DNA of 64,000 nucleotides from a virus. The stretch covers positions 23,130 to 87,129 of the IMG/VR virus record IMGVR_UViG_3300020438_002794; one strand, 5' to 3'. Below, one piece after another: positions 8,720 to 17,880 of this stretch (position 1 is the first letter of the stretch; the number at the start of each line of letters is the position of its first letter). The notes beneath the pieces were generated by a model. It had not been told where the DNA came from. It did not search any database and worked only from the letters and a program-made list of their open reading frames with translations. The position numbers and the translations under genes are program-made.

Positions 8720-9233
8720 CTTGTACATCCTTTATTAGTTTGTATGGTATTCCAATACTTTCTAATAATCGTATGAGTCTTATCTCACTGCCTTTCATTA
8801 TTGTATCTATAGAGTTATTATCTATAAATCTTTCTAAGTATTTTATTTGTCCATCGGTTAAATTCATATCCCATCTTTTTTGTATGTTATCACCTAGCTC
8901 AGTTTCAAATATGCCATTGGCCCATAACAAATCATCCTCTACTGCATGATTGCAGTAGTAGAATTCAAAATTCTCTTGCTCAAGTCGCCACAAATGTTCT
9001 TTCCAGTCAAACTTGTAAAAACAAAGATCTTGGACATTTGCACCTTGTATAACAATATGTTCATACTTCTTTATTATATCATCTTTATGTAAATGTGTCA
9101 AGATATCATAATAGTTGATGTAGTTTCCGTAATCCAAAGTATACACAGTATATAGATGTTCATCAGACAACTTTTCTAACCAAGTTGATCCTGGTTTGCT
9201 TGCACCGTCACCAATTATCAGTACATCTTTCAT
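8688..9233 (-). CDS. Hypothetical protein, possibly SGNH-like without the serine
   Basis: A protein of 181 residues that I do not recognise with certainty. It opens with a hydrophobic strand and a GDGASKPGSTWLEKL turn (residues 8-22), in the place where SGNH hydrolases carry GDSxSxG; the third residue here is Gly. A later strand HIVIQGAN also fits that fold. The rest (DLTDGQIKYLERFIDN and similar) is helical. It starts in an ATGA overlap with an SGNH-like gene and overlaps the APS kinase gene. It could be an inactive paralogue of the two hydrolases upstream or an unrelated Rossmann-like protein. Confidence 0.55.
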   Translation of the reverse strand: MKDVLIIGDGASKPGSTWLEKLSDEHLYTVYTLDYGNYINYYDILTHLHKDDIIKKYEHIVIQGANVQDLCFYKFDWKEHLWRLEQENFEFYYCNHAVEDDLLWANGIFETELGDNIQKRWDMNLTDGQIKYLERFIDNNSIDTIMKGSEIRLIRLLESIGIPYKLIKDVQDENIDIWTTR

Positions 9234-10075
9234 CTCAGTTTTTCCAATGCTTTGCGTACAGCCTTTCCAACTTTTTTATTACCTGCTTTATTAAAATGTC
9301 CAATAAAAGTATCTTTACCATCTCTGCTTATTTTAGGATCTATAGGAGCAAATATATGATACTTTTTATTGAGGAACATGTTCATACTACCTTTACCTAC
9401 TCCCCAAGGATACGGAATATCTAAACATATACCGTGTTCAAATTGAGGTGTGACTTCTTCAGCTTCTTCTACCCATTTAAAATAATACAGTGGTGTTTCA
9501 GTTTCTCTGCATCTTTCATCTATTAGTGTAGCACAACTTTGTATCACATGTTTATTGGTCATGCCATGAAACATCATTTTTCGCCATTCAATAGCTTCGT
9601 TTATGTTTCCTCCAAAGTCACCTTTGCCGTTAGCACTAATAAAATTAAAGTATCTAGCAGTGCCTTTACCTTGATATAAATCAACGTTTTCTGCTTGCAC
9701 TTCATACTCATGCCAAAATCTATCACCTATATGTCCTGGTTCATTCCATGTGAGTCTAGGTTCATATGTTAATTGTACTAATACATAATCGAAATCTTTG
9801 AGACGATTTTTATTGTAATAGTGTTCGAGTACTGTAGCATGTTGTACTATGCCTCCACCACTAACTGCATAAAGTGTGTGATAGTTTTTTGGATCTAAAC
9901 TCTCAACCCAACCGCCATTTACATCAAGTGTTTCTCTGCCTAGTCCGTTGTCTACTTTCTTTGTAGTGCCGTCAGGTTGTAGCACATCACTATACATAAT
10001 ATAGTTTGGATCATATGTATAGCTTCCTGCACTAAAACTACAGCCAAACACCAATACATTTTCATTGTAGTCCAT
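9230..10075 (-). CDS. SGNH/GDSL-type hydrolase-like protein, 281 aa
   Basis: The N-terminus has VLVFGCSFSAGSY, with the serine in the position of the GDS nucleophile; SGGGI near residue 73 supplies the block II glycine, and the C-terminus carries FIGHFNKAGN, the position of the catalytic histidine. These are the landmarks of SGNH esterases and acyltransferases. Catalytic Asp is not obvious, the usual DxxH being replaced by IGHFN. Its neighbour at 10062-10721 is a shorter paralogue with the same opening. Acylation or deacylation of a glycan is a plausible role. Confidence 0.7.
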   Translation of the reverse strand: MDYNENVLVFGCSFSAGSYTYDPNYIMYSDVLQPDGTTKKVDNGLGRETLDVNGGWVESLDPKNYHTLYAVSGGGIVQHATVLEHYYNKNRLKDFDYVLVQLTYEPRLTWNEPGHIGDRFWHEYEVQAENVDLYQGKGTARYFNFISANGKGDFGGNINEAIEWRKMMFHGMTNKHVIQSCATLIDERCRETETPLYYFKWVEEAEEVTPQFEHGICLDIPYPWGVGKGSMNMFLNKKYHIFAPIDPKISRDGKDTFIGHFNKAGNKKVGKAVRKALEKLR

Positions 10076-10721
10076 CGCCTAAACCTTTTTTAATCATCTG
10101 TCCTAAAACAGTGTTTCCTTTTTGTGTAAAGTGTAAATCCGGATTGTGTAAATCTTTTTTGTAAAACAGTTGTTCAGTTGCAGGCTTTACATCTAAGTAT
10201 TTAATATATTTATATGGGTACTTAACTCCAGTAAAACTGTAGCTGTATGTGGGCAATCCTGTTTGTTGGGCTAGACGATCCAAGTGACTTGCACATGCTT
10301 TAGTTAGTATATTCCAACTGTTTTCCATTTGCCAAAACCAATCACTCATTCCTTGTTGCCATTTGAAATTATATTGGTTAGCAATTTTGTTTTGCACTTT
10401 AGGTAATCCTCCTAGTCTATTATGAAATGCATTATCTATTGTCCATGCAAAAACATTGAGTCTAGATGTATAATACTCAAGTTGTTTCTGTATTACAATT
10501 CTAGGTTCCCATGTCTCTTGTATAATTATAGCACTATATTTTTTTATGTCAATTGATTCTAAACATGCACAGTAGCTCATAATGCCACCTCCTGGATGTG
10601 CATAAACTTGATATGGCCGATCAAGTTCATCATACCAGCAATAGTCTGTGTGTAGTGTTTCTGTTGTATTGTCGTAGCTGTACCAGCCCATACTAAAACT
10701 ACAACCTAATATTAATATCAT
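10062..10721 (-). CDS. SGNH/GDSL-type hydrolase-like protein, 219 aa
   Basis: This protein starts MILILGCSFSMGWYS, carries HPGGGIMSY near residue 63, and ends with NPDLHFTQKGN, an intact D-x-x-H followed by the usual GN. Thus all SGNH landmarks are present: Ser in block I, Gly in block II, and the Asp-His pair in block V. It is paralogous to the adjacent 281-residue protein (GCSFS, GGGI and the C-terminal F-x-x-(K/A)-GN shared). It starts in an ATGA overlap with the upstream radical SAM gene. Substrate unknown; esterase or O-acetyl transfer on a sugar is inferred. Confidence 0.75.
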   Translation of the reverse strand: MILILGCSFSMGWYSYDNTTETLHTDYCWYDELDRPYQVYAHPGGGIMSYCACLESIDIKKYSAIIIQETWEPRIVIQKQLEYYTSRLNVFAWTIDNAFHNRLGGLPKVQNKIANQYNFKWQQGMSDWFWQMENSWNILTKACASHLDRLAQQTGLPTYSYSFTGVKYPYKYIKYLDVKPATEQLFYKKDLHNPDLHFTQKGNTVLGQMIKKGLGDGLQ

Positions 10722-11992
10722 GCGTTAGCCTGTTCAACCAGTGTTTTCATATTTCCAAAGTTTACACTTTTATGATTTGCATTTGCTACTCTAGGATCAC
10801 GTAGCACTTGTAAAAAGTTTTCGTATTCAGGATGATCGGGTTTCCAAATAGCTCTAATATTAAAGTCAATCATGTGTCCCCAATCAACAATAAGTGTAAA
10901 TGTTGCTCTACTATACTTTCCAGGTCCTGACCAACGATCTGTTACCATTTGTATAAAGTCTGGTATCTCTTTATAGTTACATGTTTGTACAACAAAGTTA
11001 TGACTCATTGCTCCGCTGAGTAGATTACCTGTATTGTAACTATTTTTAGTTTTTGTAAAACTAGGTATTTGACTGTAAACATAATCTACATTACTGACTA
11101 GTTGATCCCAGTGACCTCCTAGTCTTGTTTCTTTTTCATATGTTTCTTTTTTACCAGCATCAAAACTAAAAACAATTTGTTTAATTTGTTTATGAACTTT
11201 GCTTATACTATCCCAAACCTTAGGAGTAAGCATTACACCGTTTGTTTGAAAGTTAAGCCATGTGTTTGGTCTGTCAGTAAGATCCATTTCTTGTAAACGT
11301 TCTCTAAATATTTTACTACCAAAAGGATCACCACCACCTGTTATCCATATATCAAATTGATAATCTTTAGGTGCCTTCATTATTTCATCAAATAACTTAT
11401 CTGTAAGTGATTTTCTTTGATCATATTTTTCACCTTTAGAATGAATAATTTTACTATTTCTACAGCTAGGACAATATAAGTTACAACTTTCATCTGTACC
11501 AACTTGTATATCGTGTGGCAAGTAACTGGCTTGCGTACTACGGTTTTTTAATGACTCAATAATAATTGGATCTACATTATATTTTTTAGGATTATCTATT
11601 ACATTAGTTATTAGTGGCAATGCTGTTTCTGCATACTGAATTTTAGGACAAGTGTTGTGTTTGCAATGGGGCCAGTTCGCTCCGTCATACAACTGGTTAC
11701 GAATTTCCTGCGCCTTAGATCCATTCCATATCTCTTCCATTGTGTTTACATTTAGATCACCTATGACTACTGGTAGCCAAAAAGGACAACACATGAAAAC
11801 CAAACCCATGTTATTGATTTCTGCTCTATTAAAAAAATAACTGCAATATCTTCCGTTAAGATCTTTTTTGGTACCCGCAATAAGACTATCGTCTTGGTGG
11901 AAACCTTTGGGCTTCCATCCCTTAGGTTTACCTTTTATTACAATGTCAGGCGTTGAAGACTGCACTGCATCTACTACAGAGGTCAATGTCAC
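10718..11992 (-). CDS. Radical SAM protein with N-terminal cysteine-rich (twitch-like) region
   Basis: About 424 residues. The radical SAM motif CNLYCPSC lies near residue 170, followed by the SAM-binding ITGGGDPFGS. In front of it, CSYFFNR, FMCCPFW, IGDLNVNTMEEIWNG and HCKHNTCPKIQ resemble the auxiliary Fe-S binding SPASM/twitch module, here placed N-terminally as in the twitch-type proteins of marine phages. The frame overlaps the previous gene by 47 bases with a GTG start at 11992; a GTG at 11965 would give a shorter overlap and is equally possible. Substrate unknown. Confidence 0.85.
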   Translation of the reverse strand: MTLTSVVDAVQSSTPDIVIKGKPKGWKPKGFHQDDSLIAGTKKDLNGRYCSYFFNRAEINNMGLVFMCCPFWLPVVIGDLNVNTMEEIWNGSKAQEIRNQLYDGANWPHCKHNTCPKIQYAETALPLITNVIDNPKKYNVDPIIIESLKNRSTQASYLPHDIQVGTDESCNLYCPSCRNSKIIHSKGEKYDQRKSLTDKLFDEIMKAPKDYQFDIWITGGGDPFGSKIFRERLQEMDLTDRPNTWLNFQTNGVMLTPKVWDSISKVHKQIKQIVFSFDAGKKETYEKETRLGGHWDQLVSNVDYVYSQIPSFTKTKNSYNTGNLLSGAMSHNFVVQTCNYKEIPDFIQMVTDRWSGPGKYSRATFTLIVDWGHMIDFNIRAIWKPDHPEYENFLQVLRDPRVANANHKSVNFGNMKTLVEQANA

Positions 11993-12740
11993 AGCGTTTT
12001 CCTTTTGCTAATAATGATTTATAGTCATTGTACTTTTTGCTATTCCAAACGTCTACAGGACTTGTATTCATGTCAACTTTGCCCACAGGATTGCGTTTAC
12101 CAAAGTCCCATGGACACAAATACATTGTACCGTCGATATATATAAATGCTTCATTTTCAACTTTTTTACAAGGCAAGTTTAAACTTTCGGTCTGATCTTC
12201 CCAAGGATGAGAATACAGTTCAGTAATTTTAGCACATCCTGGTCTTACATTATTCCAATAATCTAAAAACATTTCCTGTTCAGCTTCGGTATCTGGCAAG
12301 TTAATCATTCTCACCTCACAATCTATTTCAGGATGATTGTCTACAAATCTAGTTACGTTTTCATATACTCTATCAAAGCTAATACCTCTTGTTTCATCAA
12401 AAGTTTTTTTAGTAAATCCATCAACACTAAAACGCATTATGTCAACAAACGGTGCAATCTTTCGTTCTGTTTTCAGCGTCATGGGTTCACCATTGCTGTT
12501 GAGTTCTACTTTGGCTGTAGGATCTTCTTTGATATATCTTGCTATGTCCGGAAGTCTTGTATCAACTAGCGGCTCGCCTAGTCCAAAAGGTCTATACGTT
12601 ATGCCTAGGTCTCTTGTATCATCTATAATTTTATAGATCAATTCAGGTTCCATGTGTTCTTTAGGAACCAAATGATTTGGACAAAACCAACAAGTTGCAT
12701 TACAAAATGTAGTTGTTTCTATTTGGAGGTATTTAAACAT
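11946..12740 (-). CDS. Radical SAM/SPASM protein, 264 aa
   Basis: The cluster-binding CNATCWFC occupies residues 13-20, directly after the first beta strand. FGLGEPL stands at the GGE SAM-binding site, with SNGEPM and FSVDG farther on. The C-terminal part has LPC, then MYLCPWDFG, IGK-type VGKVDMN, VDVWNSKKY and LCSRCSAVF, the cysteine pattern of a SPASM domain that holds an extra Fe-S cluster. SPASM enzymes often act on peptides, but also on sugars and aminoglycosides. The start overlaps the aminotransferase gene by 22 bases, suggesting the two act together. Confidence 0.92.
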   Translation of the reverse strand: MFKYLQIETTTFCNATCWFCPNHLVPKEHMEPELIYKIIDDTRDLGITYRPFGLGEPLVDTRLPDIARYIKEDPTAKVELNSNGEPMTLKTERKIAPFVDIMRFSVDGFTKKTFDETRGISFDRVYENVTRFVDNHPEIDCEVRMINLPDTEAEQEMFLDYWNNVRPGCAKITELYSHPWEDQTESLNLPCKKVENEAFIYIDGTMYLCPWDFGKRNPVGKVDMNTSPVDVWNSKKYNDYKSLLAKGKRCDIDLCSRCSAVFNA

Positions 12741-13744
12741 ATTAGTTTCTCAAATTGATCCTTGGGCAATGTAGTTAATCTGATAGCTGTGCTACTAAAT
12801 TCTGGTGCTTTGCCATACAGTATCTTTTGAGAATCTAATCTACTGATTATTTCGTCAGTTGGCTCAAACACAACATGATTGATCGTTGGCTCGCTATATA
12901 TTTTACAATTACTAAAATATTTATGTGCAAACTCAATACCTTCTCTATTGCGTTCCAAGCTCTTTTCTACTATATAATGATGTTTGTGCAGGTATTCTGC
13001 AAGTCTAAGTGTAATACTGCTTACACTCATAATTGGTCTTATCTTTGTAATTTGACTAATTGTATTTGCATGTCCTTGTAGTATGCCAAGTCTAGCACCT
13101 GCAAGTCCCCAACTTTTGCTATAACTAAATGCTAATAAACAATTTTCATAATTGCATAAGTCAAAATAATCTTCTGTACAAAAATGTCTGTATGTATTAT
13201 CTATTAGCACAGTCATTTTTGGATATGCTCCACAGATATAATCTATAAACTTTGCACTGTAAACTCGACCACTTGGATTATTTGGACTACAAATGTAAAA
13301 TACATCTGGTCGATGCTGTTCTATACTAGCTGTGATACTATCTTCATCTTCGTTGCATTCAATTATATTTGTAGTAAGGTCTATTGCATTTGTAACACTG
13401 CCTCTGTATGTTGGTGCTATTGTTAAGAACGTTTTACTATTATCAAGTGTTGCTTCAAATGTTAAACGTATTGCTTCGTCACAACCTCCAGTAATTAATA
13501 TATTGTCCATTGTTGTGTTGTAGTAGTCGGCAAATATTTCATAGTACCTATAGTAATCTTCATACTTCATTGAACTTGACAAATCCAAAAAGTGTTTTAT
13601 AGCTTTTTGTATATGACCACACAGTACTTCGTCTTGGTTTTCATTTCTATCTAAGTTTATGTAGCCAGCTTCGATCTTTTCTACTCTATTAAGTAAGCCA
13701 CTCCAATGTGGTCTTTGTAGTTGTTTTATACTATCTCTAATCAC
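12719..13744 (-). CDS. PLP-dependent aminotransferase, class I/II (HisC-like)
   Basis: About 341 residues. ILITGGCDEAIRL is the start of the PLP domain, CSPNNPSGR the conserved NPSG region, LIDNTYRHF the aspartate/tyrosine pair that contacts PLP, and FSYSKSWGLAGARLG contains the Schiff-base lysine. These are hallmarks of fold-type I aminotransferases close to histidinol-phosphate aminotransferase and threonine-phosphate decarboxylase. GTG at 13744 overlaps the upstream stop by 8 bases and has GAGG upstream; the longer frame to 13819 would overlap by 83 bases and its N-terminus shows no family match. An amino group donor step in the pathway is inferred. Confidence 0.88.
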   Translation of the reverse strand: MIRDSIKQLQRPHWSGLLNRVEKIEAGYINLDRNENQDEVLCGHIQKAIKHFLDLSSSMKYEDYYRYYEIFADYYNTTMDNILITGGCDEAIRLTFEATLDNSKTFLTIAPTYRGSVTNAIDLTTNIIECNEDEDSITASIEQHRPDVFYICSPNNPSGRVYSAKFIDYICGAYPKMTVLIDNTYRHFCTEDYFDLCNYENCLLAFSYSKSWGLAGARLGILQGHANTISQITKIRPIMSVSSITLRLAEYLHKHHYIVEKSLERNREGIEFAHKYFSNCKIYSEPTINHVVFEPTDEIISRLDSQKILYGKAPEFSSTAIRLTTLPKDQFEKLICLNTSK

Positions 13745-15080
13745 TGAACACAACCTCAGCCTCAGCTTTTTGCTCTTCAGTTCTTTCAAAATAATATTTG
13801 TGTTCAATGTCTCTACCATAGATAGGATAGTAAAAAATATCTTTATCTTTGGGTATTATTTTTTGCACTTTTTCAGCAAAAGGTGTATCTTCAAAACTCA
13901 TACACTTAACATTAATTTGATCTTGTGGATAGTCTGCAACTAAATTGCTAACTTTTTGTAACACTTTATCTATTGTAAACTCTACATGAAAACTAAATTC
14001 TAAGAACACACCTTTGTCTAATAGATCTCTATATTTTTTCTCACTGCCTGTTCCGTTTGTGCTTATTCTAGTTTCATATCCTTTTTTAAACGCTATGTCT
14101 ACTAGGTCTGCTATCTGTGGATTGAGTGTTGGTTCTCCTCCGGTAATATAAAGTCGTCGACTGGGTTTTTTAGGAACATAAGGATCAACTAAATTTAATC
14201 CATGTGTAAACTCATCTACAGTCATATGTGGGCTTGCGTTATCATGTACACCATTTATTAACTTGCCTGTATCATCAAAAGTTGGTCCAGGACAATATGC
14301 ACAATCATAATTGCAACGTAATCCAATATGAAAATGTACTTCAGCCATTGGCATTGCCATACCTCTACCCATTGCTACAATGTTATCATCTGTTTTTGCA
14401 ACTGGTAATTCTTCTAACTGCCAATGATTAAACTGTTTATTTGTAGTAAAATATTCTAACAATTCTTCTGTTTTTGCTTTTGGTTGTAGTAAGTCAGCAT
14501 CACAAAAACATGCTTTGGTTTTACACAAAGTTTCTGTATTAAGATCTAACTTGTTATAATCTTTCCAATGTCCTTCGTGACTTGCAATATGTCTCACATT
14601 TGCACAAACACCACTACAAATTTCACCAACTGGATTAATACTAAAGTTAGTTTTATATATAGGACAATGCCAGCCTCGCATGTCCATTTGACGCATTTTT
14701 AAGTCTACCATGCTTATGCGTTTGTATTCCATTTTGTCTGTTAATACATAAACTGGATTCTCTACATACACAGGCTTTTTATAACCAATAGTGCCATCAT
14801 CTCGTATTAGTATGCCGGTATTACCTGTACCAATCCATACGTTACCATTCATATTTCTTGTTACAAGTTGTTCAACAATTTGTCCATCTTCGTAACGGTT
14901 AATATTACGAGTAACTTTGCTTACAGCATAACCATGTAACTTGTCGTCTTTATACTGTCCTGCATATGTTTTGTCAACACCCAATCCGTTGCGTTTACCG
15001 TCAGTATATTCAGCAACCGAATCTTCCATCTCGCCCGGACCCGAGTAACCATTTCTAAGCATTTTTTTAGTTACTTTCAT
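13737..15080 (-). CDS. MORN-repeat protein fused to radical SAM domain
   Basis: About 447 residues. The N-terminus has MORN-like repeats (YTDGKRNGLG and TYAGQYKDDKLHGYAV, residues 25-55), then a cysteine-rich middle (CPIYKTNFS, CSGVCANV, CKTKACFCD) like a SPASM/twitch module, and finally the radical SAM domain with CNYDCAYC near residue 256 and ITGGEPTL. FHVEF fits the later strand of the barrel. The ATG at 15080 overlaps the FkbM gene by 14 bases. MORN repeats bind lipids or proteins in eukaryotic and some bacterial proteins; a fusion to radical SAM is unusual and may tether the enzyme to a complex or membrane. Confidence 0.85.
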   Translation of the reverse strand: MKVTKKMLRNGYSGPGEMEDSVAEYTDGKRNGLGVDKTYAGQYKDDKLHGYAVSKVTRNINRYEDGQIVEQLVTRNMNGNVWIGTGNTGILIRDDGTIGYKKPVYVENPVYVLTDKMEYKRISMVDLKMRQMDMRGWHCPIYKTNFSINPVGEICSGVCANVRHIASHEGHWKDYNKLDLNTETLCKTKACFCDADLLQPKAKTEELLEYFTTNKQFNHWQLEELPVAKTDDNIVAMGRGMAMPMAEVHFHIGLRCNYDCAYCPGPTFDDTGKLINGVHDNASPHMTVDEFTHGLNLVDPYVPKKPSRRLYITGGEPTLNPQIADLVDIAFKKGYETRISTNGTGSEKKYRDLLDKGVFLEFSFHVEFTIDKVLQKVSNLVADYPQDQINVKCMSFEDTPFAEKVQKIIPKDKDIFYYPIYGRDIEHKYYFERTEEQKAEAEVVFSD

Positions 15081-15711
15081 GGTACTCGCTTCCTTGTCTG
15101 AAGAAATCATATTCTGGGTATCCAGTAACTTCTTTTAGTATAAAGTTATCCTTTTTAAAAACCAGATCAACCTGGTGCAGGTTTCCACGTTCATAATCCA
15201 TGTTTACAATATCCCACAAGTGAAAACCTATATCTTCTAGTTCTATTTTTATAAAACCAATAGTGTCTAATTGACTTTCTACTACTATCAGATTAAATTT
15301 AGCCAGTGTCTCTAATCCGCCAACTATTACATCTAATTCATAACCATCGACGTCAATTTTACACAAACTATGCAAAGGTGGGTCAATACCTAAACTATCC
15401 AAAGTTTTTATGTTAGACTTTATATCAAAAGTTTCGCCTTCGTGTACGCACCTTAAACTTGCTTGTGTTTGATTAGTGTTACCAACTGCTACATTTATAA
15501 GTTCATAACTGTAGTTTTTATAGTTTTCGTATATTACATTATTATGATTTGTATCTGGTTCAACTAAAACATAATGTGCTTTAGGAAAACTATACTGTAA
15601 CCACGGAGTTCCCGAATGTACTCCAATATCCAAACAATATTCAACGTGACAACCCGACTCTTTTAAAAATTGCAAGCTATCTTTTATTCTAGGAATACGA
15701 TGTCTAATCAT
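15067..15711 (-). CDS. FkbM-family methyltransferase
   Basis: About 214 residues. YCLDIGVHSGTPWL is the SAM-binding motif I, LVEPDTNHN the acidic ribose-binding strand, IKTLDSLGI and LCKIDVDGYELDVIVGG the very characteristic FkbM segments. FkbM enzymes O-methylate hydroxyls on sugars and polyketides, so methylation of the cluster's glycan product is the likely role. The ATG at 15711 has GAGG six bases upstream; an ATG at 15723 in the same frame is possible. It lies between two MORN-containing genes and overlaps both. Confidence 0.92.
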   Translation of the reverse strand: MIRHRIPRIKDSLQFLKESGCHVEYCLDIGVHSGTPWLQYSFPKAHYVLVEPDTNHNNVIYENYKNYSYELINVAVGNTNQTQASLRCVHEGETFDIKSNIKTLDSLGIDPPLHSLCKIDVDGYELDVIVGGLETLAKFNLIVVESQLDTIGFIKIELEDIGFHLWDIVNMDYERGNLHQVDLVFKKDNFILKEVTGYPEYDFFRQGSEYHESN

Positions 15712-17137
15712 TTCCGACCTCATATAATCCTAGTTCGTCAGCTTCAAAGTTTTCCGGCTTGGGAGACCATATTCCTATTAGTGCATTTTTATATTGCCAA
15801 TAGCTCTGAGGACGCATGTCCCATATTCTCCATTTACCCTTTCTTGCAAGATCCAGTTGTGGTTGATCTAATGTTTCATGCGAGTATATGTCAGGAGTGC
15901 AACACATTTCTTCACTAACTAAAATTCCTCTTTGTGGATTCATTAGGTTCTTTACAGCATGTAATTTCTTCCATGCTGTGACTCCGTGTGTTGCATCATG
16001 TATTGCAAAATCTACCGGACCATACTTGTTCATTAACTGTTTACAAGTATTAGGTGAATAGCAATTTACACCAAGCTCTAGTTTTACTCCTTCAATTTTA
16101 CTAGCAATTTTTAAATCTTCTACTTGCTGTCTCTCTAGTGCATTTTCAGGTATACTAGTTGGTGTTAGTTTATCAACTCCGATTATAGTTGCTTGTGGAA
16201 ATAATTTTTGTAAAAACTGTAAATGTTCGCCTCTACCAATTCCAAGTTCAACAATAGTATAATTTTCATTTAATCCAAATATTTTATTTGTTCTTTTAAG
16301 ATGTTTAACTATCAAATCATATACTGCACAGTATCTTCTTTGCATTCTGCGTTCAACACTTCTAGTAGTATTGTCTACCATATCAAATGCAATGCTACTA
16401 TATGTTTCAAAGTCTACCGGAGTGCCTAGTAAAAAGTTGCTCTCATAATCTCCTTGCCCTAACTGTTGAACTTGTATTCTTCCATGGTGTCTCCCACTTA
16501 AGAAATGTCCTTTTGCAGTTCTAATCCAATCTCCGTAGTGTGTTGTATCTCTTTTTCCTTGTATAAAGTTATATGGAGGTACATGTTTAGTTTCAGTAAC
16601 AAAGTTTTTCTCTTCATGCCTAGTTACATCAAACTCTTGTTCATCTTTATAAGTTGTAGTTCTACCACCTACTGCATTTACTATTGTGCCATCATCGAGT
16701 GTTCTACAACCTAAACCATCTATGTTGCATTCTTCTAATCCACATGGTACATCATTTAGATACCACTGTCCTTCTCTTGGTTCAGCAATCATTCCATCTA
16801 CACGACCTATAAACTTTACACCTTCGTGTACTGTTTCAAGTACACCGTAGCCGCAAGGTTTGTTATTACTAAACTGTCCATAATATCTTGCACCAGTGGG
16901 CCATACATGCACACCATATCCTTGTTTTTTATCCAACAAGTATTGTCCTACATAAGTTTCACCATGATCCCATTCTTTAGAGGCCATGCCAGTAACTTTA
17001 CTGTGATCAAAATCAGCCGCACACTTGCCTGTCAATGGCAGATTATAAAATCCTAAGCCATGTTCAAACTGTGTTCCATGTCGGTCTTGCACGACTTGTC
17101 CTATGTATGTTCTAGATGGCTTATAGTAGTCCCTCAT
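15704..17137 (-). CDS. MORN-repeat protein fused to a SAM methyltransferase-like domain
   Basis: About 477 residues. MORN-type repeats are visible at roughly 9-31, 60-83 and 83-103 (TYVGQYLLDKKQGYGV, YYGQFSNNKPCGYGV). A middle part with more tyrosine/glycine turns follows. From about residue 290, IVELGIGRGEHLQFL and TIIGVDK are motif I and the acidic strand of a class I methyltransferase; AIHDATHG suits the catalytic region. The preferred ATG at 17137 gives an ATGA overlap and has AAGGA upstream; a TTG at 17155 is possible. The methyltransferase partly resembles cephalosporin hydroxylase-like/rhamnosyl O-methyltransferase folds. Confidence 0.82.
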   Translation of the reverse strand: MRDYYKPSRTYIGQVVQDRHGTQFEHGLGFYNLPLTGKCAADFDHSKVTGMASKEWDHGETYVGQYLLDKKQGYGVHVWPTGARYYGQFSNNKPCGYGVLETVHEGVKFIGRVDGMIAEPREGQWYLNDVPCGLEECNIDGLGCRTLDDGTIVNAVGGRTTTYKDEQEFDVTRHEEKNFVTETKHVPPYNFIQGKRDTTHYGDWIRTAKGHFLSGRHHGRIQVQQLGQGDYESNFLLGTPVDFETYSSIAFDMVDNTTRSVERRMQRRYCAVYDLIVKHLKRTNKIFGLNENYTIVELGIGRGEHLQFLQKLFPQATIIGVDKLTPTSIPENALERQQVEDLKIASKIEGVKLELGVNCYSPNTCKQLMNKYGPVDFAIHDATHGVTAWKKLHAVKNLMNPQRGILVSEEMCCTPDIYSHETLDQPQLDLARKGKWRIWDMRPQSYWQYKNALIGIWSPKPENFEADELGLYEVGND

Positions 17138-17880
17138 GCAAAATGTTCCTTGCAATAATTGTAGAACTCTATGTCCTTTGTTGTTGTTTCTTTCACTAGT
17201 TGTTTCTCAACGTCTGTTAGTTCCTCATAATTTACATAGTCAATACCATGTTGACTTAAATTAAACTTTGTATTATGCTCATAGCTAATACTTAGATTGG
17301 GTTTCAGATCATACTGCTTGGCTACTTTATCAAACTGTTTTAAGTAATTATCCTCCATAAAGAACATATGATCTAGTTTTTGTATATTCTCAATAGCTTG
17401 ATCATATAGTTCTTGTTCATAAACGGTATCAATTTTCCTTCCGTAATCAATACGCAAACATTGTTCATTACTGAACTTCTGATATTGTGCATATACAGGA
17501 GTTGGATGTAATCTACTACAATTAATAATCCAAGTTGTAAAGTCAATATCAGTAATACAACTATGCACGTTAATTATTTCTAACTTGAAATAATTGTATG
17601 CACTCATGATCCGTCTGACAGGATCTCTTAGTATAGTAGCATACTTTACAGGATTTTGCAAGTGTTTATCTAAATCAAAGCTAACGCCATGTCCAATTAT
17701 CAAACTAACCTTTTGATCTTTGCAATCTTCTATTAGAACTTTATACTGATTGGGTTGTCTAAAATTAAACACTAGTTCTTGAGCAACACGTTGATAAGCA
17801 AATGTACTATTTGTTCTATATCTGTTTACTAGAGTGGTTCCTCCATTTTTAAGTATATGAAATACTGCTAGTGTTTCCAT
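17134..17880 (-). CDS. Sulfotransferase-like protein, 248 aa
   Basis: The N-terminus VFHILKNGGTTLVNRY fits the 5'-phosphosulfate-binding loop (KxGGTT) of carbohydrate sulfotransferases, and ILRDPVRRIMSAYNYF near residue 85 is the 3'-phosphate-binding motif (RDPxxR-x3-S-x-YN). It is paralogous to the 278-residue protein upstream, which it overlaps by 13 bases. The donor would be PAPS, which the APS kinase at 8294-8719 could provide. No signal peptide is seen, so transfer in the host cytoplasm is expected. Acceptor unknown. Confidence 0.88.
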   Translation of the reverse strand: METLAVFHILKNGGTTLVNRYRTNSTFAYQRVAQELVFNFRQPNQYKVLIEDCKDQKVSLIIGHGVSFDLDKHLQNPVKYATILRDPVRRIMSAYNYFKLEIINVHSCITDIDFTTWIINCSRLHPTPVYAQYQKFSNEQCLRIDYGRKIDTVYEQELYDQAIENIQKLDHMFFMEDNYLKQFDKVAKQYDLKPNLSISYEHNTKFNLSQHGIDYVNYEELTDVEKQLVKETTTKDIEFYNYCKEHFA

